A DNA stretch of 64,000 bases from Eudromia elegans (taxonomy: Eukaryota > Chordata > Aves > Tinamiformes > Tinamidae), in contig PTEX01000012.1 in NCBI GenBank assembly GCA_003342815.1, forward strand, positions 2,586,206-2,650,205, read 5' to 3'. The translations under genes and the position numbers were made by a program. Every line of letters starts with the position of its first letter. Within the stretch, counting starts at the first letter, position 1. This document shows positions 38,868 to 59,463 of this stretch, piece after piece. The notes under the pieces were generated by a model. It was given only the letters and a program-made list of their open reading frames with translations. It was not told the DNA's origin and ran no database searches.

Positions 38868-41174
38868 ATTCAAGTATTTCTGTGTATATAGGTGAAAAGG
38901 CTGGCAGCCTACCTGCGGTAAGAGTGCCTCACCAACACACACACCCCACACCAGCACATGCATTTAGTTCAAACTACGTTTCATCTGCTTCCAGGCACTT
39001 ACCACAGCCATCCCGGTAAGCCAGCCATAGGAAAATAGTAGCACAACCTGACCTCTTGGCTTTAAAAATAATTTAAGAGATCACATACAATCAAATGTGA
39101 GAGCTTAACTGAACTATAGCCCCCATTAATGAAATAAACTACTTACACTAATACACACGTACTCAGAAGGGCACTTACGTCGTTTCTGGGAAACGGCCTG
39201 TAAACAGGCAGTGACAATATCACAGTTCTTCTGCACTTTGTGCACAAGTCTGTCTTTCTGCTTCAGAAGGCGAAGTAGCTTTGCTGACTGAACAGAAATT
39301 CTGTAGTTCAATTCTTGTTTTATAGTTTTCAGTTCATCCACATCTGCCAACAAGCAGAGAAAGTTACTTCAGTTCAGGCCAAAACGTAAGTAAACAGCTC
39401 ACTGCAACTGATGCACACCAGGACTTGCCCTCCAGACATTTACAAACTTTCCACAAATCTGTAGTCAATCGAACAAGAGTTCACAGTAAAAATTATTTTC
39501 AGAATTTGAGACAAAGTCTTTTAATTTTGTTTTAAACTGAAGTACTTTGACTTATAGCACAGCATCTGAATATTAAGAATTATACTGACATAAACTGGAA
39601 CTATTATGGCAGATGAAAGTGTCATGTATCCAATGGCTATGTTGCTATAGATATAACTTACAGACAGTGCTCCCTAGAAGCAGCCTGCTGAAAACCTGTG
39701 TGAGGAGCAAGCAAGTGCTAGGGACACAGAAATATGTTTAAGCTGCCTGTGAGGATAGAAATGCAATTCCCGGATGAGCTGTAAGTGGAAAACCCTTTCC
39801 AAAAAAGGAACAATTAACTTTATCATTTACAGGATGGTGGAAAATCAGCAATGATTGCAGGGAGTGCAGGCACTGTCAGGACAGCCCTGCATTTTGCACC
39901 TTCCATCAGTTTCAGCATCACATCTCACTCATTCCTCACTAGTAACCAGTGCCTGGCAAGGGGATTTCCACACTCATTGATTTTAAGAGCAAAAAAGAGT
40001 AGACTGCACACCTATTGACTTTTATACTCATCAGAAAAGGAGCGAGATGGATTTTATTCTTTCCGATCCATCCCAGTTAGTTGCTTCTGTAACAGTAATT
40101 GATTATCCTTGCGGCAAAATTCATTAGTTTTGAATCTACAACAACAAAATACTCCACAACAAGCAAATCTCTTGTTGAGTCACAGGTTCCCGCTGGACAC
40201 AAAGAACATGGGCAACATCTTGTAACATCATCTCCTTCAGAAGCCAAATGCGGAAGCAGAAAGCTACTTGTATAGGTCAGGGGAAAAAAAAAAAAAAAAA
40301 ACAGGCAAGGTTATTCATTTCCTGCTTTTTTTTTTTTTCCTAATCAACAGCAAGAATGAGTTAACATCAGCAGACAACAGCAGGCAAGAGGCTTTTGCAC
40401 CACTCTCTTAATCAGGCCAGGCTGGAGTTATAAGTCATACCCTTTTACGACCATGCACTGTCACATCTTCTCACTATGCATTAGAATTATTTAATAGCTT
40501 CATTTCACTTAACCAAGCATTGCAATTTTATTCTCTATTACATAGTTTTTTTTTCTATCCTGGAACACTTGGGCTTCTGTGCAGATAAACTAAACCTAAC
40601 AATTGAGGCAACAGACCCTAAAGTTGAGGTCTGCCAAGCCTAAGAGAACCTGAAAACTACCTGTCTCCTAATGACATGATACGTACAGCATCTTTTCTAG
40701 CTTAACAAAATATGCACTTAGCATATTGTAGTCATCTATATGTGTGCGGGGGAAAAAAAAATCCCGAAGGGGTGCTCTGTCCATTAACACCACATAACAG
40801 GACCAAGAAATCTCCCGGGCAGGGCCCCTCTGGGCGGCAGCGGGGACGGGGGCAGCCGGGCACTACGCGCCCCCCTTCCCCGCTGCCGCCGCAGGCGCGC
40901 TACGGGCGCTACCTTTGAGTCGCAGGTACTTGAGGTGGCTCGGCCGCGGCTGCAGCCGCCGGAGCACGCGGGAGCGGGCGCCGCCCGGCGCGGCGGCCGC
41001 CTCGGCGCTGTCGGCGCGGTAGAGCTCGGTGAGCAGCCCGCTCACGAGCGACGAGGTGCGGCTGGCGCGGCGGCGGCGACCGCTGCCGGCACCTTCCTCG
41101 TCCTCCTCCTCTTCTTCCTCCTCATCGTCCTCCTCCTCGGCCAGGCTGTCGGCGCTGCCCGGCGCGGCCTCCAT
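554..41174 (-). CDS. TBC1D30: TBC1D30, TBC domain Rab GTPase-activating protein (3' part missing)
   Basis: Twelve coding exons on the minus strand join without frame breaks into 590 codons plus one base. Every intron is GT-AG. The product matches vertebrate TBC1D30. Order: an acidic Glu/Asp-rich N-terminus (about residues 12-28), a conserved SRTSSLVSGLL block, a basic helical segment (RLLKQKDRLVHKVQKNCD), the TBC domain (about residues 180-420), an acidic DSDEENDPDDED segment and a KKKQQQQVH helix. The catalytic Arg finger lies in IVKDLHR (R231, IxxDxxR) and the Gln finger in YCQ (Q267), so the GAP looks active. Known role of the family member: GAP for RAB8A, limiting primary-cilium assembly and membrane traffic. 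The ATG at 41174 has A at -3 and G at +4. An in-frame ATG at 41426 would add 84 residues but has poor context. The C-terminal exon(s) lie left of the window. Identity is very secure. Confidence 0.96.
761..2383. other. TBC1D30 intron 11, with a GC-rich patch
   Basis: Mostly ordinary intron. The segment about 1140-1720 is distinctly richer in G and C than its flanks. It is open on the plus strand from an ATG at 1321 to 1773 (150 codons), antisense to the gene. I do not recognise the predicted peptide, and the low stop density may simply reflect composition. Confidence 0.6.
1140..1720. other. GC-rich intronic patch of unknown nature
   Basis: This roughly 580-bp segment is visibly richer in G and C than the rest of intron 11. 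I find no known repeat signature in it. It is stop-poor in several frames on both strands, as expected from its composition. Confidence 0.4.
2384..2523 (-). CDS. TBC1D30: TBC1D30 coding exon 11
   Basis: A 140-base exon for residues 475-521: GRLGKIRDSDEENDPDDEDS then GCLGPLSGFLIPELQKYQKQ and IK. The acidic stretch is conserved with mammals. The donor is CAAAG|GTAGTG. Confidence 0.95.
2688..2800 (-). CDS. TBC1D30: TBC1D30 coding exon 10
   Basis: A 113-base exon for residues 438-474: TVYSMAQFPFPQLAELREKY then TYNITPFPAAVKSTSLS. The acceptor is TTTCCTAG. It ends in phase 2 at TCAGG|GTAAGT. Confidence 0.95.
3548..3600. repeat. AT-rich low-complexity repeat
   Basis: Alternating A and T with imperfect inverted symmetry (TATATATATATTTATA and AATATATAAAATATATAAAT). 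Confidence 0.8.
5224..5269. repeat. (TA)n microsatellite
   Basis: About 46 bases of TA dinucleotide broken by two short A runs. Confidence 0.85.
6440..6464. repeat. A25 homopolymer
   Basis: Twenty-five consecutive A. It could be the tail of a retroposed RNA on the plus strand, but no flanking target-site duplication was seen and the sequence before it is not recognised. Confidence 0.7.
7950..8055 (-). CDS. TBC1D30: TBC1D30 coding exon 9
   Basis: A 106-base exon for residues 402-437: QIECCETADEFYSAMGKLTQ, then EMLEDSLIESNELMQ. This is the end of the TBC fold. The acceptor is GATATAG and the donor ATGCAG|GTGAGT. Confidence 0.95.
8056..12449. other. TBC1D30 intron 8
   Basis: A 4.4 kb intron with one CR1 LINE 3' end (about 8965-9092) and otherwise unique-looking A-T-rich DNA. 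The 149-codon minus-strand open frame at 8161-8610 runs close to exon 9, but no TBC1D30-like residues are seen in it. Confidence 0.65.
8965..9092 (+). mobile_element. CR1-type LINE, 3' end fragment
   Basis: It carries the characteristic CR1 3' end: GGACTAGATGATCTCTAGAG, then CCTTCCAAC, then two ATTCTGTG-like tail units ending near 9092. It is truncated 5', as CR1 copies usually are, and lies antisense to TBC1D30 in intron 8. CR1 is the dominant LINE of birds and is common in other reptiles. The 5' edge is approximate. Confidence 0.85.
12450..12618 (-). CDS. TBC1D30: TBC1D30 coding exon 8
   Basis: A 169-base exon for residues 346-401: GYEPPLTNVFTMQWFLTLFA followed by TCLPNHTVLKIWDSVFFEG and AIWAKLGE. 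It carries the late TBC motifs (MQWFLTLF and the W-D box). It ends after two bases of the Glu codon, with donor GGAGA|GTAAGT. Confidence 0.96.
12794..12962 (-). CDS. TBC1D30: TBC1D30 coding exon 7
   Basis: A 169-base exon for residues 290-345, from IMIYLIDKVLPDSYFVNNLR to NKESGG, ending one base into a Gly codon. It is highly conserved TBC-domain sequence. The acceptor is CTACAG and the donor GGAG|GTAGGT. Confidence 0.96.
12963..15360. other. TBC1D30 intron 6
   Basis: A 2.4 kb intron. It contains a short AT/GT simple repeat near 13031-13050, a 7-bp-arm inverted repeat at 14773-14794 and a duplicated GAGCCCACATATT near 15213-15238. No exon is seen between the flanking TBC-domain exons. Confidence 0.65.
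14773..14794. repeat. Inverted repeat, 7-bp arms
   Basis: AGCTCGC, an 8-base spacer, then GCGAGCT, in an A-T-rich unique segment containing two CpGs. It could be a dimeric protein-binding site or a chance palindrome. Confidence 0.5.
15361..15546 (-). CDS. TBC1D30: TBC1D30 coding exon 6 (catalytic core of the TBC domain)
   Basis: A 186-base exon for residues 228-289. It completes the Arg finger (DLHR, R231) and carries the Gln finger YCQGFN (Q267), as well as ILAALILEVMEGNEGDALK. Both catalytic residues of a dual-finger RabGAP are intact. The donor is AAG|GTGAGT. Confidence 0.97.
15547..16226. other. TBC1D30 intron 5
   Basis: A 680-bp intron with A runs near 15579 and 16182. Nothing else is recognised. 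Confidence 0.7.
16227..16352 (-). CDS. TBC1D30: TBC1D30 coding exon 5
   Basis: A 126-base exon encoding residues 186-227, from VWLTLADQYLHSIAIDWDK to DDDSMGIQIVK. It includes the start of the IxxDxxR Arg-finger motif (I225, V226, K227), which is completed by exon 6. The donor is AAG|GTAGGC and the acceptor TTTCCAG. Confidence 0.95.
16353..18578. other. TBC1D30 intron 4
   Basis: A 2.2 kb intron. The open frames at 17133-17575 (plus) have no recognisable domain. I see no repeats or exons. Confidence 0.65.
18579..18644 (-). CDS. TBC1D30: TBC1D30 coding exon 4
   Basis: A 66-base phase-0 exon encoding WHDALKAVARLPTGIPKEWR and then RK, residues 164-185. This is the entry into the TBC domain (the GIPKEWR motif). 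The donor carries a tandem GTAGGTAG. Use of the second GT would add four bases and shift the frame. Confidence 0.95.
18645..19006. other. TBC1D30 intron 3
   Basis: A 362-bp intron with no visible feature besides the splice sites. Confidence 0.75.
19007..19068 (-). CDS. TBC1D30: TBC1D30 coding exon 3 (first exon common to both isoforms)
   Basis: A 62-base exon encoding (R/G)VDTKLKFTLEPSLGQNGFQQ, residues 143-163 of the long form. The acceptor is TTTCTAG|GGGTTG and the donor is CAGCAG|GTAATT. It supplies the last two bases of a codon that reads Arg after exon 2 or Gly after the alternative first exon. Confidence 0.95.
20988..21040. repeat. Short tandem repeat of a 20-bp unit, about 2.6 copies
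   Basis: The unit CATGGAGCTTACANNGAAGC occurs twice and is followed by a partial third copy, CATGGAACTTAC. Confidence 0.8.
23484..23553. repeat. (GATA)n microsatellite
   Basis: Seventy bases of uninterrupted GATA/TAGA tetranucleotide, about 17 units. It lies just inside the intron downstream of the alternative first exon of TBC1D30. Confidence 0.97.
23560..23776 (-). promoter_or_regulatory. CpG-rich patch at the alternative TBC1D30 promoter (truncated by gap)
   Basis: A very GC- and CpG-rich run (GCCGCGGCCTGCGGCGCGCGG and similar) in an otherwise A-T-rich intron. It coincides with the alternative first exon and stops at the N run. The promoter itself would lie in the gap or in the GC-rich DNA it replaces. 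The role is inferred. Confidence 0.65.
23698..23776 (-). CDS. TBC1D30: TBC1D30 alternative first exon, truncated by the assembly gap
   Basis: The 26 visible codons end RTAPRLLCTLEP, with one further base before a CCAG|GTACCC donor. The leftover phase (1) equals that of exon 2, so splicing to exon 3 gives EPGVDTKLKF. From knowledge of human TBC1D30, the short isoform has the same junction (TILS...RTAPRLLCTLEPGVDTKLKF). The start codon and the first residues fall in the N run that begins at 23777. The surrounding DNA is strongly CpG-rich, as expected for an alternative promoter inside intron 2. Confidence 0.88.
23777..24336. other. Assembly gap, 560 N
   Basis: A run of N between GC-rich coding sequence and an AAAAT repeat. 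GC-rich promoter DNA followed by a simple repeat is a typical cause of such gaps. The true length may differ from 560. Confidence 0.99.
24337..24431. repeat. (AAAAT)n pentanucleotide repeat bordering the gap
   Basis: About 19 near-perfect AATAA/AAAAT units directly abut the N run, so the array may be longer than shown. Confidence 0.97.
29385..29410. repeat. (CA)n microsatellite
   Basis: About 13 CA units, preceded by interrupted ATACAC units from about 29360. Confidence 0.9.
29481..29520. repeat. Perfect tandem duplication of a 20-bp unit
   Basis: ATCCAACCATACTCAATTAA occurs twice back to back with no difference, suggesting a recent duplication. Confidence 0.95.
35160..35321 (+). mobile_element. 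CR1-type LINE, 3' end fragment
   Basis: GATCTTCAAACCCTGCCTGG, later AACTAGATGATCTCTAGAGG and CACTTCCAATCTC, then a GATTCTGTG tail. It is the same family as the copy at 8965-9092 and lies antisense to TBC1D30 in intron 2. The first bases include a 16-bp tandem duplication (GGAGTCTCCTTCTCT). Confidence 0.87.
38836..38869. repeat. (AAAT)n microsatellite
   Basis: About eight ATAA tetranucleotide units in TBC1D30 intron 2, just upstream of exon 2 on the plus-strand map. Confidence 0.92.
39179..39343 (-). CDS. TBC1D30: TBC1D30 coding exon 2
   Basis: Codons 88-142, phase 1 on both sides. It encodes DELKTIKQELNYRIS and the basic helix LLRLLKQKDRLVHKVQKN, then CLQAVSQKR. The acceptor is TTGGCAG and the donor is CGAC|GTAAGT. 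This exon is absent from the alternative transcript that starts at the exon ending at 23698. Confidence 0.95.
39344..40912. other. TBC1D30 intron 1
   Basis: A 1.57 kb intron. It holds an A18 run at 40284-40301 followed by a T13 run at 40326-40338, which could fold together. The first ~100 transcribed bases lie in the CpG island. Nothing else is seen. Confidence 0.7.
40913..41174 (-). CDS. TBC1D30: TBC1D30 coding exon 1 (long isoform)
   Basis: This encodes residues 1-87 and ends one base into codon 88, at a CAAAG|GTAGCG donor. It starts MEAAPGSADSL and has a run of Glu and Asp encoded by a CTC/TTC-rich plus-strand tract (41098-41141). Low-complexity acidic tracts like this often vary in length. 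The block SRTSSLVSGLLTELY is conserved with mammalian TBC1D30, while the residues before it are not. Confidence 0.9.
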
Positions 41175-41692
41175 GTTCCCCGCGCCGCCGGAGTTCCGCC
41201 TGCGGCGCGCTCCACGCCGCGGGGAGGGGCAGCGCCCGGCCCCCCCGCGCCTCGCAGCGTGGTAGCGGCCGCGCGGCTGCGGGGCAGGGCGCGCGGCCCG
41301 TCCCACCTGCGCGTGGCGGGGGGGGCACACGGGACACGTTGGGCAACGGTCATGCTCGTGCCCGCGGCGCTGACCGTTAACGGCAGGTGCGCGCCTTGAG
41401 CCCGGCCCTCCCGCCTCGCTAGACATACAGGGCGTTGTGCCGCAGACGAAGGCGAATAAAATTAAACATATAAAAAAACGCACGAAGGAACGTAGGGTAC
41501 AGGTGTAACCGCGTATTTATGAGGCAACGTGACACAAGCCACCGTGAAACACCGTGCAGAACAGAGTAGAGCCGACAACGCGGTCATGTCGCTGGGGGCA
41601 GCCGCGCTGCCCGGCGACGGTACCGGCTGCGGGGGGGCTCCCGCTGCGCTGCTGTCGCCGGGGCCGGAGCCGAACCGCGGCCGCCGCGCGCC

Positions 41693-41702
41693 CCATGGCA
41701 AC
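41693..41702 (+). promoter_or_regulatory. RFX X-box-like element
   Basis: CCATGGCAAC matches the spacer and the full right half-site of the X-box consensus, while the left half-site (GTTG) is poorly matched. TBC1D30 is a cilium-associated gene, and RFX factors drive ciliary genes. Functional assignment is inference. Confidence 0.35.
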
Positions 41703-41774
41703 GGAGCGCGGGGGCGGGGCCGCGGCGGGGGCGGGCACGGTGACGCGCGGCCGGGGGCGGGGCGGGCGCGCGCC

Positions 41775-41783
41775 GCACGTGAC
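41775..41783 (+). promoter_or_regulatory. CLEAR/TFEB-like E-box upstream of GNS
   Basis: GCACGTGAC holds the CACGTG core and matches eight of ten positions of the CLEAR consensus (GTCACGTGAC) when read with its neighbours. It lies about 125 bp before the GNS ATG. CLEAR elements near lysosomal gene starts are bound by TFEB/TFE3/MITF, and GNS encodes a lysosomal hydrolase. Confidence 0.65.
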
Positions 41784-41908
41784 CGGCGGTGCCGCGGGTC
41801 ATATGCCGGGGGCGGGGCGGGTCGCTGGGTGCTGCTGCCCGCGCTCGCTCCCGGCGCGTCCGGTCCCATCCGAGCCGCGCTGTCCCGCGTGCTTGTGGCG
41901 CCGCCGCC

Positions 41909-54628
<12,720 letters not shown>

Positions 54629-57600
54629 AGCATTTAAGAGCTCCTTGTGATCAGCTCCCACTGACCAGTTTCTTCAGTGACTGCAGCAGGTCTGTCTCTC
54701 ACCTTTGATCACAGCTGGAAGACTATTAATGGGCTGTTCAAACCCAGTTTGGAAGAAACCCCCTTGTCTTTAGCTGGTTGCCTTGTGCAATATGTAACTT
54801 TACAGCTAAACTGTAATTCTAAATTGTCAGACATAGCTAATCTGTCTTGCTCAGATACTTGATTACCACCCTTGTCTTTCAAGTACTTTTTTCATATCAC
54901 AGGCATAGAGGTGACCTACGGCCTCCAAATCTGAACACAGTTTATTTTTTTTCTTAAAAAAAATGAACACACACACACACAATTGAATGTGGTTAGGTAG
55001 GCAGGTGTTACTGCACGGAAGTGCTCACCTGTGTTCACACCCTGTCATAGGGACTTTCTGAAATGCTAGGTTTAATTATGGGTTTCTTGTGCTGAGCTCA
55101 AAGCTGTTGATGACAACAGCAAAGTTGTCCCAAATGGCATAGGAAGGCACTAGCCCAAACTGTAGAATCTGACTGGCAAGTGTCTTGTGCAGAGTTAATA
55201 TCAGAATGCTAAGTCCCTTGTTTGGACAAGACCACTTCAAGTGATACCAGTGCATTTGATGGATCTGCCTGGGTAGCTTGTAAACAAGAATGTAAATTCA
55301 ACCTCATTCTAGTGTGGGATGCTAGAGCAGGTTTGTGTACTACTGCAACTTTGAGGTAAGGTTTTAGGCTTCTTAAAGAGTTACCATTAAGATGTGATAA
55401 TGAATATGAATGAGTTATCATAGAACAGGGTTGAGACTAACAAGGATTCAAGTAAGTGTTTATCTCCTTTGAGCAGATTTAAGTAAGCTTGGATACATGA
55501 ACAGGAATACGAAAAGTCAAGAACAAGGCACTACATTAGAGTTGATCTTTCTCTAACCTCCAAATGTTTCCAGCTGTCTAACAACTTAAGCCATTTAGAT
55601 GCTTGAAGGTAAATTTTGAAAGCAAATTGGCTTACAAATGTGCAGGGCAATAGCAAGAGAGCTGTTTTTAGTCAGTTTTAAGTGTTTTCTAGATTTGTTT
55701 TTTCTTTGAGATGTAACTACTCTGAACCTGCAGTAAGTGGCCTTCGCACCCAAGGGCTGCGTGCCAGACCCGTGACTGCAGCACGTAGCCACTTGGCTGC
55801 CTTTGGAAGGGTGATGTCACCTGAAATGCAGCCTGTCTAATGAACCCTCCTGCCAGGTAAACACCAGGTAGGCAACAGTTATGACTCTTCCCAAGCCAAC
55901 AAAGGTATGTGTATCCAGAAACTGGCTGAAAGCAAGGCTCTGTCCAGAGCAGCTGAATGTTCCTCACTTTTCCTTCTGAAGGACAGAAGTTGACCTTTGT
56001 GTAGCCTAGAGCTGTAAGATTTCTGTGATAGAATACAGGTTAAGTTTTTATAACATTGTGGTTTCAAATCTAGCTCATTGTTTCAACCTCTAAAGTGACC
56101 AAACATTTGGAGTAAAAAAATAGCTTGAGGGAGAATTCTTCAGCTGGAGTATCTGTGTAAATGCTGGGGTTTGGTTACAGTCTACCTGCATGCTCTCAGA
56201 TGCTCAAGATTTGGATTCTTTTTTCCTCTGCTACAATTGTAGCTTTATCCTGTTCTCTTCACTGAGCCGCTCATCAATATCCTTTGCACCCTGGCTTCTC
56301 CTTAAAAACAAAACCAAAGTTGTTTCTATGCTCTCAAGTGTTTGTTGTTGCACACTGAGCTAAGCCTCAAGTTCATTTAAGTAGTGTTTTTGCTCAGCTA
56401 TTTTTAGCAACTTAAATTTGTTCTTTATTTAAATGTTTTGGTAGCTGTGTAGAGGCTAGAGTGAAATAAGTTGATAGCTGCAAATTAAGCCCTAACCAGT
56501 TCTGCCCTATCTAAAAAATGGGGCATGACACTTGAATTTGTGTAAGCTGTGTCATGATGCTTCCTAAGAGAAAAATCCATGAGTATAAATTTATCAGCTG
56601 ATCAATTTAACACTATCTCTTCTTAAAATTATTTAAGCCATAGTAAGCACACTTTTTTAATAAATAAGGTGCTAATAATTGACATAACTAACTGAATGGA
56701 ATCACTATAGAATATTCAGAAGTGGGGTAAGAGAAAGTATTTTCTTCAAATTTATGCTCTTGCTATCTGCACAGCTGTGAGATGGGGATTTGTCTGTAGT
56801 GAGACTTAATAGAAAGCTACCCTATACCCGCAATCTCTCACAGACAATAAATGTCATATCAAACTTAATTCCTGAATAGAATTACTGAGTCCTTACTGCA
56901 CCAAAAGAGAGCAGCTGTTCAGGAAAATATCTGCTTCACTCTTTGCCACAGACTTGAGACTTACAGATTTGCCAGAAGCACCTTGAAGGGAGAGCAGGCC
57001 CCACCAGCTGTGTGGATCCCATGGCTTGTAGGAGTTTGTTGCACTGTGGCTTGTGTCTCTTTGCAAGAAGCAGTCAACTCCAGGGGTATTTTGTACAGCC
57101 CTGAATGGACAGTATTCTTATCCTTGACAGTTAAAGGAATATTATGAAGGAACTTTTTAACTTGCAGCCACATTTAATTCCCATATAAGTAATTTTAAAA
57201 TTAAAAGAAGTTCTTCACTTTCCCTTTGATACATGATTTGACCATGGCTGTTCCAGTACCCTGTTACTGAAAGCACCTGTATTCAAGTGAAGGGACCTCA
57301 CAGGTGCAGTTTGGATGCAAGTGAAATGTGATGATTTGTTTATTTGTTCATACCTGGTTCTGATCTAGTAAAGGAGGTGGCCTCACTTTATGGGGAAAAA
57401 ATATGACAGATTCCTTATTACAATAACCTAAACAGAAAACCTTATTCAAACTATTACTTCAGTAGAAGCAAGTACAGCTAACTCCCTCCTTATCAGGAGC
57501 CCCAAGAACTGTCATTCTTATCTCTTGGGGAACAAATCTATAAAACTCACATGTATGCATACACACAAGGCAAGTGTAAAAAAAATCTGTTCAAATTATC

Positions 57601-57830
57601 ACATTTAAGCCTGATCAGTTACCTAATGATTTGATTATAATTAATTGTCAATGTTTATTTTGATTCAATTAAAGTGTATTTTATTTGTATTACTCTTCTC
57701 TGTATGTGAGCATACTTTGTAGTATGTTGTCAGCAAACTTAATTTCTGCTCTGTTTGGAATATTTGTTTAGAAAGTGCCCTTCCAGAGGACCCTGTTCAC
57801 TGCTGCACTTTTGGGTAAAGACAAAATAAA
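54629..57830 (+). other. GNS: GNS 3' UTR (extent inferred)
   Basis: This segment runs from the stop codon to the AATAAA at 57825-57830. The implied length of about 3.2 kb agrees with the long 3' UTR known for mammalian GNS. Earlier AATAAA hexamers at 56659 and 56846, and a later one at 59464, could give shorter or longer ends. A short CA repeat lies near 54966-54980. Confidence 0.6.
57825..57830 (+). terminator. Candidate GNS polyadenylation signal
   Basis: A canonical AATAAA on the sense strand about 3.2 kb after the stop codon. The downstream GU-rich element is not strong. Confidence 0.5.
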
Positions 57831-59463
57831 CTGCCTATCAAATTCTGGCTCTCCTGTTACTCAGCCAAAGTTAAACCTTTCCCAAGGATCAAACTAAGAC
57901 TGGATTTGTAATGTATGAGCCTATTCTCTGCCTTTTGTGCTGTTACCTAATTGCTACTAGTGACCATTCCCTGCTTATAAGTCACAGTTACTGGTGCAAC
58001 CTGCAGTTTTGTTACATATAGTATCTAACAAAACATGACCTAAGTTGTGCTAGGAAAAAGTGAAATGTGAGAACTTAAATATAAGCTACATCTATTCAGC
58101 TATATTTTCTTTGGCACTATTAGTTTTCCACATATTCAACTACATCAAGCAAAAGACAGTAGGGAACTATTGTTTGTAACTTCTTTTAATTATGTTCTCA
58201 GTCTTAAAGAAAAGGAATGAGGAGTCTTTCAGAAAGTGAGCTGCAGGTATGAATAGGATATGTAGTTGGTGCTTTGTAGTATGGCTACAGCTGAATTCAT
58301 TGGAAAACTTTGTGCAACTGTTCAAAAACACAACTGTTTCCTTAAAGTACAGAGAGGAGTGACATGTATCTAACAGTTGCAGCTGAAGCCTTCCTAAGCT
58401 TCTAGAACAAGCCTTTCTGTGCTCCACTTCTATTTAACTATTTCATATGAGTTTCAATTCTTCTACGTCACTGTTAAACCAGCCTTCTGCTAAGCAGAAA
58501 AAAAATAATAGCTGCTTGAATGAATACTGCTTTATATATTTTATTTATATAGAGGCTTATAAAGCCTTTAGCTTGACTGTAATACCACAACCAAATGCAG
58601 TTCTGTGTTACCTGGGTACATCTTCCCCTTGTGCACAAAGACATTGCTGATGGCCCCAGCAGCACTATCCTCAGGGTTGCAGAAGCTTTCCACCATGTCT
58701 CTTTTGTCACTAATTTCCAAGTGCAAGCTGTGTTTATGAAGAAAAATGTTATAGAGTGATACAGGAGTCACCTGTTTTAAGGAAAACAAAACTTAACATT
58801 TTACTTAGCAGTGAGGAGAAAAAAAAAATGTTAGTTCCTACTATCCAGATGTTACTGTAGTCACTCAGCTATCTTTGATGTCTTATACAATCCACTGCAC
58901 TATCTCACATGGACAGCCTAATAATAGCTCATTAATCTGAAAGTGCAGTCAGTGCCTGCTCACTCAAGAGAGTGGGGCTAGTGTTTGAAGCTGAACTGAT
59001 ACCAGTAGCTCATGGTCTAGAAACAGGGAGAAAATGGACTTAGAGCATAACTGAAGCATACCTAGAGCATAACTACCATTGTTCTTCCTGTACCCATTCT
59101 AGGGAAACGGCAAAATTGTTCCTAAAACAAGTACTGTGCTTAATCATAAGTAAGCACCTGACACTTGTGGGATCAGAATGTCTTTGTCTGGGCTTTGTGA
59201 TGGGTTTACTGCCTACAGCAGAATGCCTGTGTATTGGGCAAGAAGGGTTTGTACCTGCTTTGGAAAAAAAAAATAGTATTGCCATAAACAAAAGGATGAA
59301 GCTTACAACTGAACTACTTTTGTCAAAACTGATTCTTCTGCCTTATGAGTCCTCAGGTTCAGCACAATAGTAAATAGAAGGGATTCTGCAGGAAGTATAA
59401 GTAAAGGCTGAGTGGCACTCACTCTGAATAGTGATGATTTGCCAATAAATTTTCTGTACATAA

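Larger units (their letters stand above)
19069..39178. other. TBC1D30 intron 2 (20 kb)
   Basis: The large first-half intron of the gene. It carries the alternative first exon at 23698-23776, the assembly gap, the two flanking microsatellites, one CR1 3' end (35160-35321), an octamer pair near 20.0 kb, a CA repeat at 29385-29410, an AAAT repeat at 38836-38869 and a long plus-strand open frame at 21556-22287. The remaining sequence is A-T-rich and I see nothing further in it. No extra TBC1D30 exon is needed, because exons 2 and 3 join in phase. Confidence 0.75.
41175..41908. promoter_or_regulatory. Presumptive bidirectional promoter of TBC1D30 and GNS
   Basis: The two ATGs diverge and are 734 bp apart within one CpG island, so both 5' UTRs and promoters must fit here unless there are distal noncoding exons. 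GC boxes (GGGCGGGGC-type) lie near 41711-41720, 41725-41736, 41753-41766 and 41808-41821. No TATA box was seen at a convincing place. The transcription starts are not visible from sequence. Confidence 0.8.
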
